Origin: Bacteroidaceae bacterium
GTDB taxonomy: Bacteria > Bacteroidota > Bacteroidia > Bacteroidales > Bacteroidaceae
DNA length: 45,301 nucleotides
Assembly: GCA_017416805.1 (NCBI GenBank)
Contig: JAFQBB010000034.1
Span: 1 to 45,301 of the forward strand
Direction: 5' to 3'
The position numbers and the translations under genes were made by a program. The notes under the pieces are model-generated. The model had not been told where the DNA came from and did no database searches. It was given only the letters and a program-made list of their open reading frames with translations. This document shows positions 14,533-22,569 of the stretch, piece after piece; position 1 is the stretch's first letter, and each line of letters opens with the position of its first letter.

Positions 14533-14587
14533 TCCGAGTAAAGGAAGAAATAAGCCATTTGTTTATCATCTTGACAAATATACTTGT

Positions 14588-15325
14588 ATGCACACCTCTA
14601 TCCTCCAATCCCTCCGCCAACACATCAATGCCGAGAAAGCCATCGTATTGCCTCGTTTCTTCAAAACGGGGAAAGGGGAATATGGCGAAGGGGACAGATT
14701 CTTAGGAGTCACAGTACCAAACATCCGCTTGGTAGCCAAACAATACAGTAATGCCCCACTGGAAGTAGCCAGTCGCTTACTTGATAGCGAGTGGCATGAG
14801 TGTCGTATGTGTGCTTTACTGATACTCGTCATACAATACAAAAAGGCTACTAAAGAACTCAAACAGAAAATCTTCGACCTCTATCTAAGCCGTACAGAGC
14901 GTATAAACAACTGGGATCTTGTGGACCTTTCCGCGCCAAACATTGTAGGCGAACATCTAGTCCCGTGTAATGACCGTACTATCCTTTACCAATTAGCCGA
15001 TAGTCCTCTGTTGTGGGAACGGCGCATAGCTATGGTCAGCACTCTCACATTCATTCGTCGAGGAGAATTTAATGACACATTTTCATTAGCCGACAAACTG
15101 GTTGACTCCCGCCACGACCTGATGCAGAAAGCCGTCGGTTGGATGCTCCGCGAGATGGGAAAGCGCGACATAGCCCTATTGCGCATATTCCTGAACAAAC
15201 ATGCTTCTACCATGCCACGTACTATGTTACGCTATGCCATAGAAAAGATGGAAGCAACAGAAAGAACTGAGTGGATGGCAAAGAAAAGCATAAGAATCTC
15301 TCCCAAGAGATTTAAAATGACATAA
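14588..15325 (+). CDS. DNA alkylation repair protein (AlkD-like HEAT repeat)
   Basis: 245 residues from MHTSILQSLRQHINAEKAIV; the ATG at 14588 avoids overlap with the upstream gene and gives the usual family start. Features of the AlkD/ALR family are GEGDRFLGVTVPNIR, LLDSEWHECRMCALLILV, RINNWDLVDLSAPNIVG (the conserved NNWDLVD) and KAVGWMLREMGKRD. HEAT-like repeats cradle damaged DNA and remove positively charged N3/N7-alkylated bases without base flipping. Confidence 0.92.
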   Translation: MHTSILQSLRQHINAEKAIVLPRFFKTGKGEYGEGDRFLGVTVPNIRLVAKQYSNAPLEVASRLLDSEWHECRMCALLILVIQYKKATKELKQKIFDLYLSRTERINNWDLVDLSAPNIVGEHLVPCNDRTILYQLADSPLLWERRIAMVSTLTFIRRGEFNDTFSLADKLVDSRHDLMQKAVGWMLREMGKRDIALLRIFLNKHASTMPRTMLRYAIEKMEATERTEWMAKKSIRISPKRFKMT

Positions 15326-15383
15326 AATAAGGCAAAATTAAAAACTAATTGTCACAATATTCTTTATTTCCCTAATAAATTGC

Positions 15384-15391
15384 TATCTTTG
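15384..15391 (+). promoter_or_regulatory. -7 promoter element (TATCTTTG) of the purU-his cluster
   Basis: Fits TAnnTTTG, 45 bases before purU. The -33 region (TCTT) is a poor match. Confidence 0.5.
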
Positions 15392-15435
15392 CGGCTCAAT
15401 TTTTAAACAAGAACGAAAATAAAGAATATAAAGTA

Positions 15436-16293
15436 ATGAATACGACCGCAAAATTGCTGCTGTATTGCCCTGACAGACCTGGTATTTTGGCCGAAATAAC
15501 AAACTTCATCACTATCAATGGAGGTAACATCGTCTATATCGACCAATTTGTTGACCACATGGAAAATGTTTTCTTCGGTCGCATTGAATGGGAATTGGAA
15601 GGTTTTATGATTCCCCGCGATAAAATATTGGATTATTTCAATACACTATATGTGAAGAAATATGATATGTATCTGCGTCTATATTTCAGCGATGAAAAAC
15701 CACGAATGGCAATTTTCGTCAGCAAGATGAGTCATTGCCTGTACGATATGTTGGCTCGCTATACTGCCGGAGAGTGGGATGTGGAAATACCTATTATAAT
15801 AAGTAACCACCCCGATATGTCAGCTGCAGCCGAACGCTTCGGTATTCCCTATCGAGTATTCCCCATTACGAAAGAGAACAAGTTGGAGCAAGAACAAGCT
15901 GAAATGGATTTATTACGCGAATTGAACGTAGATTTCATCGTGTTGGCCCGCTACATGCAGGTTATCTCCGAACAAATGATTGAAGAATACCCCAACCGGA
16001 TTATCAACATACACCACTCCTTTTTACCGGCTTTTGTTGGTGCCAAACCTTATCACCAAGCTTTCGAAAGAGGAGTAAAAATCATTGGAGCCACCAGCCA
16101 TTACGTAACCAATGAACTGGATGCGGGTCCCATCATCGAACAGGATGTGGTACGCATTACTCATAAAGATACTCCACAAGATTTGGTGAACAAAGGAAAA
16201 GATCTGGAAAAGATTGTACTTTCACGCGCTGTCCAAAAACATATTGAGCGCAAAGTATTGGCATACAAAAACAAAACCGTACTTTTCAATTAA
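15436..16293 (+). CDS. purU: Formyltetrahydrofolate deformylase
   Basis: 285 residues. It hydrolyses 10-formyl-tetrahydrofolate to formate and tetrahydrofolate, supplying formate for purine synthesis and balancing one-carbon pools. An N-terminal ACT domain (LLLYCPDRPGILAEITNFI) is followed by a formyltransferase fold with INIHHSFLPAFVGAKPYHQA and TNELDAGPIIEQDV, which hold the catalytic Asn/His/Asp set. It lies 23 bases before hisH, making it the first gene of the run with the histidine genes. Confidence 0.95.
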   Translation: MNTTAKLLLYCPDRPGILAEITNFITINGGNIVYIDQFVDHMENVFFGRIEWELEGFMIPRDKILDYFNTLYVKKYDMYLRLYFSDEKPRMAIFVSKMSHCLYDMLARYTAGEWDVEIPIIISNHPDMSAAAERFGIPYRVFPITKENKLEQEQAEMDLLRELNVDFIVLARYMQVISEQMIEEYPNRIINIHHSFLPAFVGAKPYHQAFERGVKIIGATSHYVTNELDAGPIIEQDVVRITHKDTPQDLVNKGKDLEKIVLSRAVQKHIERKVLAYKNKTVLFN

Positions 16294-16316
16294 TCTCACC
16301 CTTTGAAATAAAAGCT

Positions 16317-16913
16317 ATGAACGTAGCAATCGTAAAATACAACGCAGGAAACATCTGCTCGGTAGTCAATGCCATGCAACGTTTGGGAATAAAGCCATTG
16401 GTAACAGACGACCCTGAAAAATTAATGGCCGCAGACCGAATCATTTTTCCGGGACAAGGAGAGGCCAGTAGTACAATGGCTTATTTGCGCGAACGAAACT
16501 TGGATAAGGTAATATGTGCATTGAAACAACCAGTTTTAGGAATTTGTATCGGAATGCAATTGATGTGTCGTCATTCGGAAGAAGGAGACACAAAATGTCT
16601 GGGCATCTTTGATGCAGAAGTAAAACGTTTCCAACCACAATGTCATGAGGATAAAGTTCCACAAATGGGATGGAATACCATTGTAGATACTCGTAGCCAA
16701 TTGTTCAAAGGTTTTCATCAACCGGAATACGTTTATTTTGTACACAGCTATTATGTTCCCATGAACGAACACACTGCTGCCTGTACTGAATATATTCGTC
16801 CATACAGCTCTGCACTACATAAAGACAACTTCTATGCCACCCAATTCCATCCGGAAAAAAGTGGGAAAATGGGTGAACGTATATTGCAGAACTTCCTTGA
16901 CCTCGTACCATAA
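16317..16913 (+). CDS. hisH: Imidazole glycerol phosphate synthase, glutaminase subunit
   Basis: 198 residues. Class I glutamine amidotransferase that feeds ammonia to HisF. The triad is visible: Cys77 in LGICIGMQLM, His178 and Glu180 in TQFHPEKSG. GQGEASSTM forms the oxyanion region. Its partner hisF is two genes downstream. Confidence 0.97.
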   Translation: MNVAIVKYNAGNICSVVNAMQRLGIKPLVTDDPEKLMAADRIIFPGQGEASSTMAYLRERNLDKVICALKQPVLGICIGMQLMCRHSEEGDTKCLGIFDAEVKRFQPQCHEDKVPQMGWNTIVDTRSQLFKGFHQPEYVYFVHSYYVPMNEHTAACTEYIRPYSSALHKDNFYATQFHPEKSGKMGERILQNFLDLVP

Positions 16914-16992
16914 GACACAAGGTAGCATAGATATTTTAAAATAAACACAATGCACTGGAGGGAAACTTCGTAAGGCAAATAAAAAACAGAAT

Positions 16993-17724
16993 ATGATAGA
17001 ACTGATACCTGCCATAGACATCATCGACGGCAAATGTGTGCGCCTCACCAAAGGTGACTATGCTACGACCAAAGTTTATAATGAGGATCCTTTGGAAGTA
17101 GCATTGGAGGTAGAGTCATACGGTCTCCATCGTTTGCATGTGGTTGACCTTGACGGTGCCAAGTCAAAGCACGTGGTAAATTACCGTACCCTACACCGCA
17201 TTGCCAGCCGCACCTCACTGAAAATTGATTTTGGTGGAGGTATCAAAAGCGATGAAGACTTGACTATTGCTTTCGAAAACGGAGCACAGATGGTGACCGT
17301 AGGAAGTGTAGCCAGCCAAAAGCCCGAACTCTTCCTGAAATGGATGGAGCAATATGGTGGGGAGAAGATGATTTTAGGAGCCGACACTCGCGATGGACTC
17401 ATCTCCGTAAACGGATGGCAAGAAGAAAGCAGACAAGAACTACTCCCCTATTTGGGCGAATACATCAAGCATGGAGTAAAGAACGTTCTTTGTACCGACA
17501 TCCATAAAGATGGCATGTTGCAAGGCCCTTCTATAGAACTATACAAAGAGATCATGACCGCTTACCCCAACCTGCACTTGATTGCCAGTGGTGGAGTAAG
17601 TTCACTGAACGATATCCAACAACTCAACGATGCAGGCATCCCTGCCGTTGTTTTCGGCAAAGCCCTTTATGAAGGGCGTTTCACACTGAAAGAATTAAGT
17701 GATTTCATAACTCATAATTCATAA
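16993..17724 (+). CDS. hisA: ProFAR isomerase
   Basis: 243 residues, a TIM barrel. Catalyses the Amadori rearrangement of ProFAR to PRFAR, fourth step of histidine synthesis. The general-base Asp9 is in LIPAIDIIDGKCVRL, and the second catalytic Asp is in ILGADTRDGLI. Phosphate-binding loops DFGGGIKSDED and IASGGVSSLND are present. Its product is the substrate of the HisH/HisF pair on either side. Confidence 0.97.
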   Translation: MIELIPAIDIIDGKCVRLTKGDYATTKVYNEDPLEVALEVESYGLHRLHVVDLDGAKSKHVVNYRTLHRIASRTSLKIDFGGGIKSDEDLTIAFENGAQMVTVGSVASQKPELFLKWMEQYGGEKMILGADTRDGLISVNGWQEESRQELLPYLGEYIKHGVKNVLCTDIHKDGMLQGPSIELYKEIMTAYPNLHLIASGGVSSLNDIQQLNDAGIPAVVFGKALYEGRFTLKELSDFITHNS

Positions 17725-17741
17725 CTCATAATTAGAAACTT

Positions 17742-18497
17742 GTGTTAGCAAAAAGAATAGTCCCCTGTCTGGACATCAAAGACGGACAAACGGTAAAAGG
17801 TACCAACTTCGTAAACTTGCGCCAAGCAGGAGACCCTGTAGAATTAGGACAAGCCTATAGTCTGCAAGGGGCAGATGAATTGGTTTACCTTGACATAACT
17901 GCCAGTCACGAAGGACGCAAAACTTTTACCGATTTGGTGCGCCGCATAGCCGCCACTATCAACATACCCTTTACCGTAGGTGGAGGCATCAATGAACTGA
18001 GTGATGTGGACCGATTGCTCAATGCCGGTGCCGATAAGGTAAGCATCAACTCGGCTGCCCTGCGCCGTCCGGAACTGATTGATGAAATAGCCTGCCACTT
18101 CGGAAGCCAGGTATGCGTGGTGGCCATTGATGCCAAAGAGACAGAAGAAGGTTGGAATTGCTACCTCAACGGCGGTCGCATACCTGCCGGACGTGGTCTG
18201 TTTGATTGGGCACGCGAAGCTAATAACCGTGGTGCAGGAGAGATACTTTTTACCAGCATGAATCATGATGGAGTAAAAACAGGATTTGCCAACAAGGCTT
18301 TGGCACGATTGGCAGATGAAGTATCCATCCCTGTCATTGCTTCAGGCGGAGCTGGTACCATGGAGCATTTCCGCGATGCTTTCCTGCAAGGAAAAGCTGA
18401 TGCGGCACTGGCCGCCAGTGTTTTTCACTTCGGCGAAATAGGTATTCCCGAATTAAAATCGTACCTTTGCGCCCAAGGAATTGAAGTAAGGAGATAA
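17742..18497 (+). CDS. hisF: Imidazole glycerol phosphate synthase, cyclase subunit
   Basis: 251 residues. Uses ammonia from HisH to close the imidazole ring, producing IGP and AICAR. Asp11 ([11 protein letters not shown]) and Asp130 (VVAIDAKE) are the catalytic pair. The phosphate loops [11 protein letters not shown] and [11 protein letters not shown] are conserved. The start codon is GTG (17742); no ATG precedes the conserved LAKRIVPCL block. Confidence 0.97.
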   Translation: MLAKRIVPCLDIKDGQTVKGTNFVNLRQAGDPVELGQAYSLQGADELVYLDITASHEGRKTFTDLVRRIAATINIPFTVGGGINELSDVDRLLNAGADKVSINSAALRRPELIDEIACHFGSQVCVVAIDAKETEEGWNCYLNGGRIPAGRGLFDWAREANNRGAGEILFTSMNHDGVKTGFANKALARLADEVSIPVIASGGAGTMEHFRDAFLQGKADAALAASVFHFGEIGIPELKSYLCAQGIEVRR

Positions 18498-18552
18498 AAG
18501 GATGTGAAGAATGAAAAGTGAGGACTAAAAACTTATAAATTATAAAAAATAT

Positions 18553-19146
18553 ATGGAATTGGATTTTAACAAAATGAATGGACTCGTTCCTGCTATCATA
18601 CAAGATAACCACACTAAAAAAGTGCTGATGTTGGGTTTCATGAACCAAGAAGCTCTTGATAAAACGATTGAGACTGGTAAGGTAACCTTTTTCAGTCGCA
18701 CTAAAAACAGACTATGGACAAAAGGTGAAGAAAGCGGAAACTTTCTCAATGTTGTATCCATTAAGGAAGACTGTGACAAAGACACCCTGCTTATTATGGT
18801 AAATCCTGTTGGTCCGGTATGTCATACCGGTACAGACACTTGTTGGGGGGAAAAGAATGATGAGCCCATCATGTTCCTTAGCTATTTGCAGGACTTTATA
18901 GCCAAACGATACGAGGAAATGCCTGAGAAGTCATATACCACTTCACTCTTTCAGGCAGGCATCAACCGTATGGCACAAAAGGTAGGAGAAGAAGCCGTAG
19001 AAACTGTGATAGAGGCTACAAACGGAACTGATGACAGACTCATCTACGAAGCTTCGGATATGATTTACCATCTTATCGTATTGCTCACCAGCAAGGGGAT
19101 GCGCATCGAAGACTTGGCTACAGAACTGAAGAAAAGACATAAGTAA
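18553..19146 (+). CDS. hisI: Bifunctional PRA-CH/PRA-PH, HisIE
   Basis: 197 residues fusing two early steps. Residues about 1-110 are HisI (phosphoribosyl-AMP cyclohydrolase): FFSRTKNRLWTKGEESGN and the zinc ligands in VNPVGPVCHTGTDTCW. Residues about 115-197 are HisE (pyrophosphohydrolase): INRMAQKVGEEAVETVIEA and YEASDMIYHLIVLL with acidic metal ligands. This fusion is usual in Bacteroidetes. It closes the his run. Confidence 0.97.
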   Translation: MELDFNKMNGLVPAIIQDNHTKKVLMLGFMNQEALDKTIETGKVTFFSRTKNRLWTKGEESGNFLNVVSIKEDCDKDTLLIMVNPVGPVCHTGTDTCWGEKNDEPIMFLSYLQDFIAKRYEEMPEKSYTTSLFQAGINRMAQKVGEEAVETVIEATNGTDDRLIYEASDMIYHLIVLLTSKGMRIEDLATELKKRHK

Positions 19147-19178
19147 GTGAAGAGTGAAAAACAAAGAATGAAGAATTC

Positions 19179-19937
19179 ATGAAAGGACAACATTTGATTG
19201 ACTACCGTCATGTAACAATCAACCAACAGGAACTTTGCATCTTGGATGGAATTGACTTCCACGTAGATGCAGGAGAATTTGTATATCTCATCGGTAAGGT
19301 TGGTTCGGGAAAGACATCTTTACTGAAAACCTTTTATGCTGAATTGGACATTCAAAATGGAGAAGCCGAGGTGCTCGGATACAACATACGTACAATCAAA
19401 CGTAAACATATCCCAGCTTTACGACGCAAATTAGGTATCGTTTTTCAAGATTTCCAATTACTTATAGACCGTACTGTCTCTGAGAATCTGGACTTTGTCC
19501 TACGAGCTACAGGATGGAAGAAAAAGCAAGAACGGACAAACCGTATCAATGAAGTTCTTGAATTGGTTGGCATGGAGACTAAAGGATACAAATTGCCACA
19601 CCAGCTATCAGGAGGAGAACAACAACGTATCGTTATTGCCCGTGCCATACTGAATAATCCGGATATTATTCTGGCAGATGAACCTACCGGCAATCTTGAC
19701 GCAGAAACAGGAAGACGCATTGTGGAATTGCTACAAGACATTTCCTCGCGTGGAACAGCCGTTGTAATGACAACACACAACCAACAGTTGCTCACAGAAT
19801 ATCCGGGTGTAGTATATAGGTTTGAGAATCATAAAATAGAGGATGTCACCCGTGAATATAGTTTCAGCAATCAAGAAGGGGGCAAATTTGTAAACCAGAA
19901 CGAAAAGGAAGAACAGCCTGATAATATAAGTGAATAA
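19179..19937 (+). CDS. ftsE: ABC transporter ATPase, FtsE-like
   Basis: 252 residues. Walker [13 protein letters not shown], signature [16 protein letters not shown], Walker [14 protein letters not shown] and H-loop TTHN are all intact. The sequence is most like FtsE, the ATPase that drives FtsX in division and cell-wall hydrolase control. No ftsX is in the window. The C terminus carries about 25 polar residues ([16 protein letters not shown]) beyond the usual fold. LolD-like assignment is possible because this family is hard to separate by eye. Confidence 0.85.
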   Translation: MKGQHLIDYRHVTINQQELCILDGIDFHVDAGEFVYLIGKVGSGKTSLLKTFYAELDIQNGEAEVLGYNIRTIKRKHIPALRRKLGIVFQDFQLLIDRTVSENLDFVLRATGWKKKQERTNRINEVLELVGMETKGYKLPHQLSGGEQQRIVIARAILNNPDIILADEPTGNLDAETGRRIVELLQDISSRGTAVVMTTHNQQLLTEYPGVVYRFENHKIEDVTREYSFSNQEGGKFVNQNEKEEQPDNISE

Positions 19938-19974
19938 ATAAACAATATCATATAATATAAAAAGAAGTAAAAGC

Positions 19975-21294
19975 ATGAAGGTTTTAAAGTTTGGAGGAAC
20001 CTCCGTTGGCTCAGCCGAACGGATGAAAGGAGTAGCCAAATTGATTACAGACGGCGAAAAGAAGATTGTAGTACTCTCTGCCATGTCTGGCACAACCAAT
20101 TCTTTAGTTGAGATATCTGACTATCTCTATAAAAAGAATCCTGATGGTGCAAATGATGTTATCAACAAATTGGAGCAGAAATACAAACAGCATCTGAAAG
20201 AGCTGTTTACAACTGACGATTATCGTCTGAAGACACAACAAGTGTTGGACGAGGTGTTTGCTTCCATCCGTGCTTATACAAAGGACTTGTTCACTCTATT
20301 CGAGGAAAAAGTCGTACTGGCCCAGGGTGAATTGATGTCAACCAACATGGTTACCAACTATTTGCAGGAGCAAGGTGTGAATGCTGTATTACTTCCAGCC
20401 TTGGAGTTCATGCGTACTGACAAGAACGCCGAACCTGACCCCAGTTATATACGCCAAAAGCTGGCTCTCCAACTTGAAAAATATCCTGATGCGGATATTT
20501 ATATTACTCAAGGATTCATATGTCGTAATGCTTATGGTGAAATCGACAATCTCCAACGTGGTGGAAGCGACTATACCGCTTCACTTATCGGTGCTGCAGT
20601 GAATGCTAAGGAAATACAGATATGGACAGACATTGACGGAATGCATGACAATGACCCACGTGTAGTAGATAAGACTTCGCCTGTCCGCCAGCTCAATTTT
20701 GACGAAGCTGCAGAGTTGGCCTATTTTGGAGCCAAGATTCTCCACCCCACTTGTATCCAACCGGCAAAATTTGCAAACATTCCCGTACGCCTGCTCAACA
20801 CCATGGACCCTACCGCCCCTGGAACCATGATTTCGAACGATACAGAACATGGGAAAATAAAAGCGGTTGCAGCTAAAGACAACATTACTGCCATCAAAAT
20901 CAAATCCAGCCGTATGTTGTTGGCTCATGGATTCTTGCGCAAAGTGTTCGAGATATTTGAAAGTTACCAGACTTCCATTGATATGGTATGTACATCAGAG
21001 GTCGGTGTCAGCATGTCAATAGACAACACCAAGCATCTGGCCGAAATCATTGCCGACCTCAAGAAGTATGGAACTGTCACCGTAGATGAAGGAATGTGTA
21101 TCATCTGCGTGGTAGGAGACCTCACATGGGAAAATATTGGTTTTGAAACACTTGCAATGAAGGCCATGAAGGATATTCCCGTTCGTATGGTATCCTACGG
21201 AGGAAGCAATTACAATATCTCTTTCCTTGTCAAGGAAGAAGACAAGAAAAGGGCTTTGCAGAGTCTGAGCGACACATTGTTCAACCATAAATAA
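19975..21294 (+). CDS. lysC: Aspartate kinase
   Basis: 439 residues, single-function enzyme phosphorylating aspartate, the entry to lysine, threonine and methionine. N-terminal VLKFGGTSVGSAERMKG and RGGSDYTASLIGAAVNA bind substrate and ATP. Two ACT domains at the C terminus (ITAIKIKSSRML and MCIICVVGDLTWE regions) give feedback control. It is followed by lysA after a 120-base spacer with repeated inverted elements. Confidence 0.96.
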   Translation: MKVLKFGGTSVGSAERMKGVAKLITDGEKKIVVLSAMSGTTNSLVEISDYLYKKNPDGANDVINKLEQKYKQHLKELFTTDDYRLKTQQVLDEVFASIRAYTKDLFTLFEEKVVLAQGELMSTNMVTNYLQEQGVNAVLLPALEFMRTDKNAEPDPSYIRQKLALQLEKYPDADIYITQGFICRNAYGEIDNLQRGGSDYTASLIGAAVNAKEIQIWTDIDGMHDNDPRVVDKTSPVRQLNFDEAAELAYFGAKILHPTCIQPAKFANIPVRLLNTMDPTAPGTMISNDTEHGKIKAVAAKDNITAIKIKSSRMLLAHGFLRKVFEIFESYQTSIDMVCTSEVGVSMSIDNTKHLAEIIADLKKYGTVTVDEGMCIICVVGDLTWENIGFETLAMKAMKDIPVRMVSYGGSNYNISFLVKEEDKKRALQSLSDTLFNHK

Positions 21295-21308
21295 ATTGGC
21301 AAGGAGAC

Positions 21309-21355
21309 AAGTTGACGAGTTGACAAGGCCATGCGGCTATAATCCTCGTCAACTT
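21309..21355. repeat. 11-bp inverted repeat between lysC and lysA
   Basis: AAGTTGACGAG (21309-21319) and CTCGTCAACTT (21345-21355). CAACTTGCCAA occurs again at about 21373. Could form a hairpin in the lysC-lysA transcript; there is no T-tract, so a processing or attenuation role is possible but unproven. Confidence 0.6.
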
Positions 21356-21414
21356 GCCAACCGGATTCTTATCAACTTGCCAACTCGTAATTCATTCACT
21401 TTCCCAATTAATAT

Positions 21415-22563
21415 ATGAAAAGTACATTCCCTATAGAACGGTTACAATCCATACGTACACCGTTCTATTATTACGATACGACCCTGCTACGAAATACATT
21501 GGAGACTATCAATCAGGAAGCAGGAAGATATGAGAATTTCTGTGTTCATTATGCAGTCAAGGCCAATGCCAACCCTGAGATCCTCCGCATTATCCGCGAG
21601 AAGGGATTGGGTGCAGACTGTGTAAGTGGTGGTGAAGTAAAAGCTGCTCTTGATGCAGGTTTCCCAGCCAATAAGGTTGTTTATGCAGGTGTTGGAAAAA
21701 GTGATTGGGAAATTGAATTGGGACTGGAAAACGGCATCTTCTGCTTCAATGTGGAATCGGTACCGGAGTTGGAGGTTATCAACGAATTGGCAGCCTTGCG
21801 GGGAAAAGTAGCCCATGTAGCCTTCCGCATCAACCCCAATGTGGGAGCACATACGCATGCCAACATCACTACCGGACTGGCCGAAAACAAATTCGGCATA
21901 GCCATGGAGGATATGAATCGTGTCATTGATATGGCACGTGACATGGAGAATGTAAAATTTGTCGGCCTGCATTTCCACATCGGCAGCCAAATATTGGACA
22001 TGGGAGACTTCGTGGCTCTCTGCAATCGGGTAAACGAGCTTCAAGAGCATCTTGCCAACCGTGGTATCATCGTGGAACATATCAATGTTGGTGGAGGATT
22101 AGGCATAGATTACCAACATCCGGACCGTCAGGCTGTCCCTGACTTTGCGGCTTACTTTGCCACATATCACAAACACCTCCGGCTACAACCGGGGCAGACC
22201 CTCCATTTTGAATTGGGACGTAGTATAGTAGGACAATGCGGTTCGCTCATCACCCGTGTGCTGTACGTCAAACAAGGGGCACACAAACAGTTTGCCATCG
22301 TTGATGCCGGTATGACAGACCTTATCCGTCCTGCCCTTTACCAAGCCTATCACAAAATAGAAAACATTACCAGCGAAGAGCCTTCCGAGACATACGATGT
22401 AGTGGGTCCCATCTGCGAATCGAGTGATGTGTTCGGGAAAGCCATCGACTTGCCCCGTTGCCACCGTGGTGACTTGCTGGCTCTACGGAGTGCCGGTGCA
22501 TACGGCGAAATCATGGCTTCAGGCTACAACTGCCGCACATTGCCGAAAGGCTATTTGTTTTAG
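21415..22563 (+). CDS. lysA: Diaminopimelate decarboxylase
   Basis: 382 residues, fold-type III PLP enzyme converting meso-diaminopimelate to lysine. PLP-binding Lys49 is in VHYAVKANANPEIL. The glycine loop EHINVGGGLGID holds the PLP phosphate. The active-site CESSDVFG block and GAYGEIMASGYN are conserved. Follows lysC on the same strand and converges with relA, whose stop is only 6 bases away. Confidence 0.96.
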   Translation: MKSTFPIERLQSIRTPFYYYDTTLLRNTLETINQEAGRYENFCVHYAVKANANPEILRIIREKGLGADCVSGGEVKAALDAGFPANKVVYAGVGKSDWEIELGLENGIFCFNVESVPELEVINELAALRGKVAHVAFRINPNVGAHTHANITTGLAENKFGIAMEDMNRVIDMARDMENVKFVGLHFHIGSQILDMGDFVALCNRVNELQEHLANRGIIVEHINVGGGLGIDYQHPDRQAVPDFAAYFATYHKHLRLQPGQTLHFELGRSIVGQCGSLITRVLYVKQGAHKQFAIVDAGMTDLIRPALYQAYHKIENITSEEPSETYDVVGPICESSDVFGKAIDLPRCHRGDLLALRSAGAYGEIMASGYNCRTLPKGYLF

Positions 22564-22569
22564 GATATC

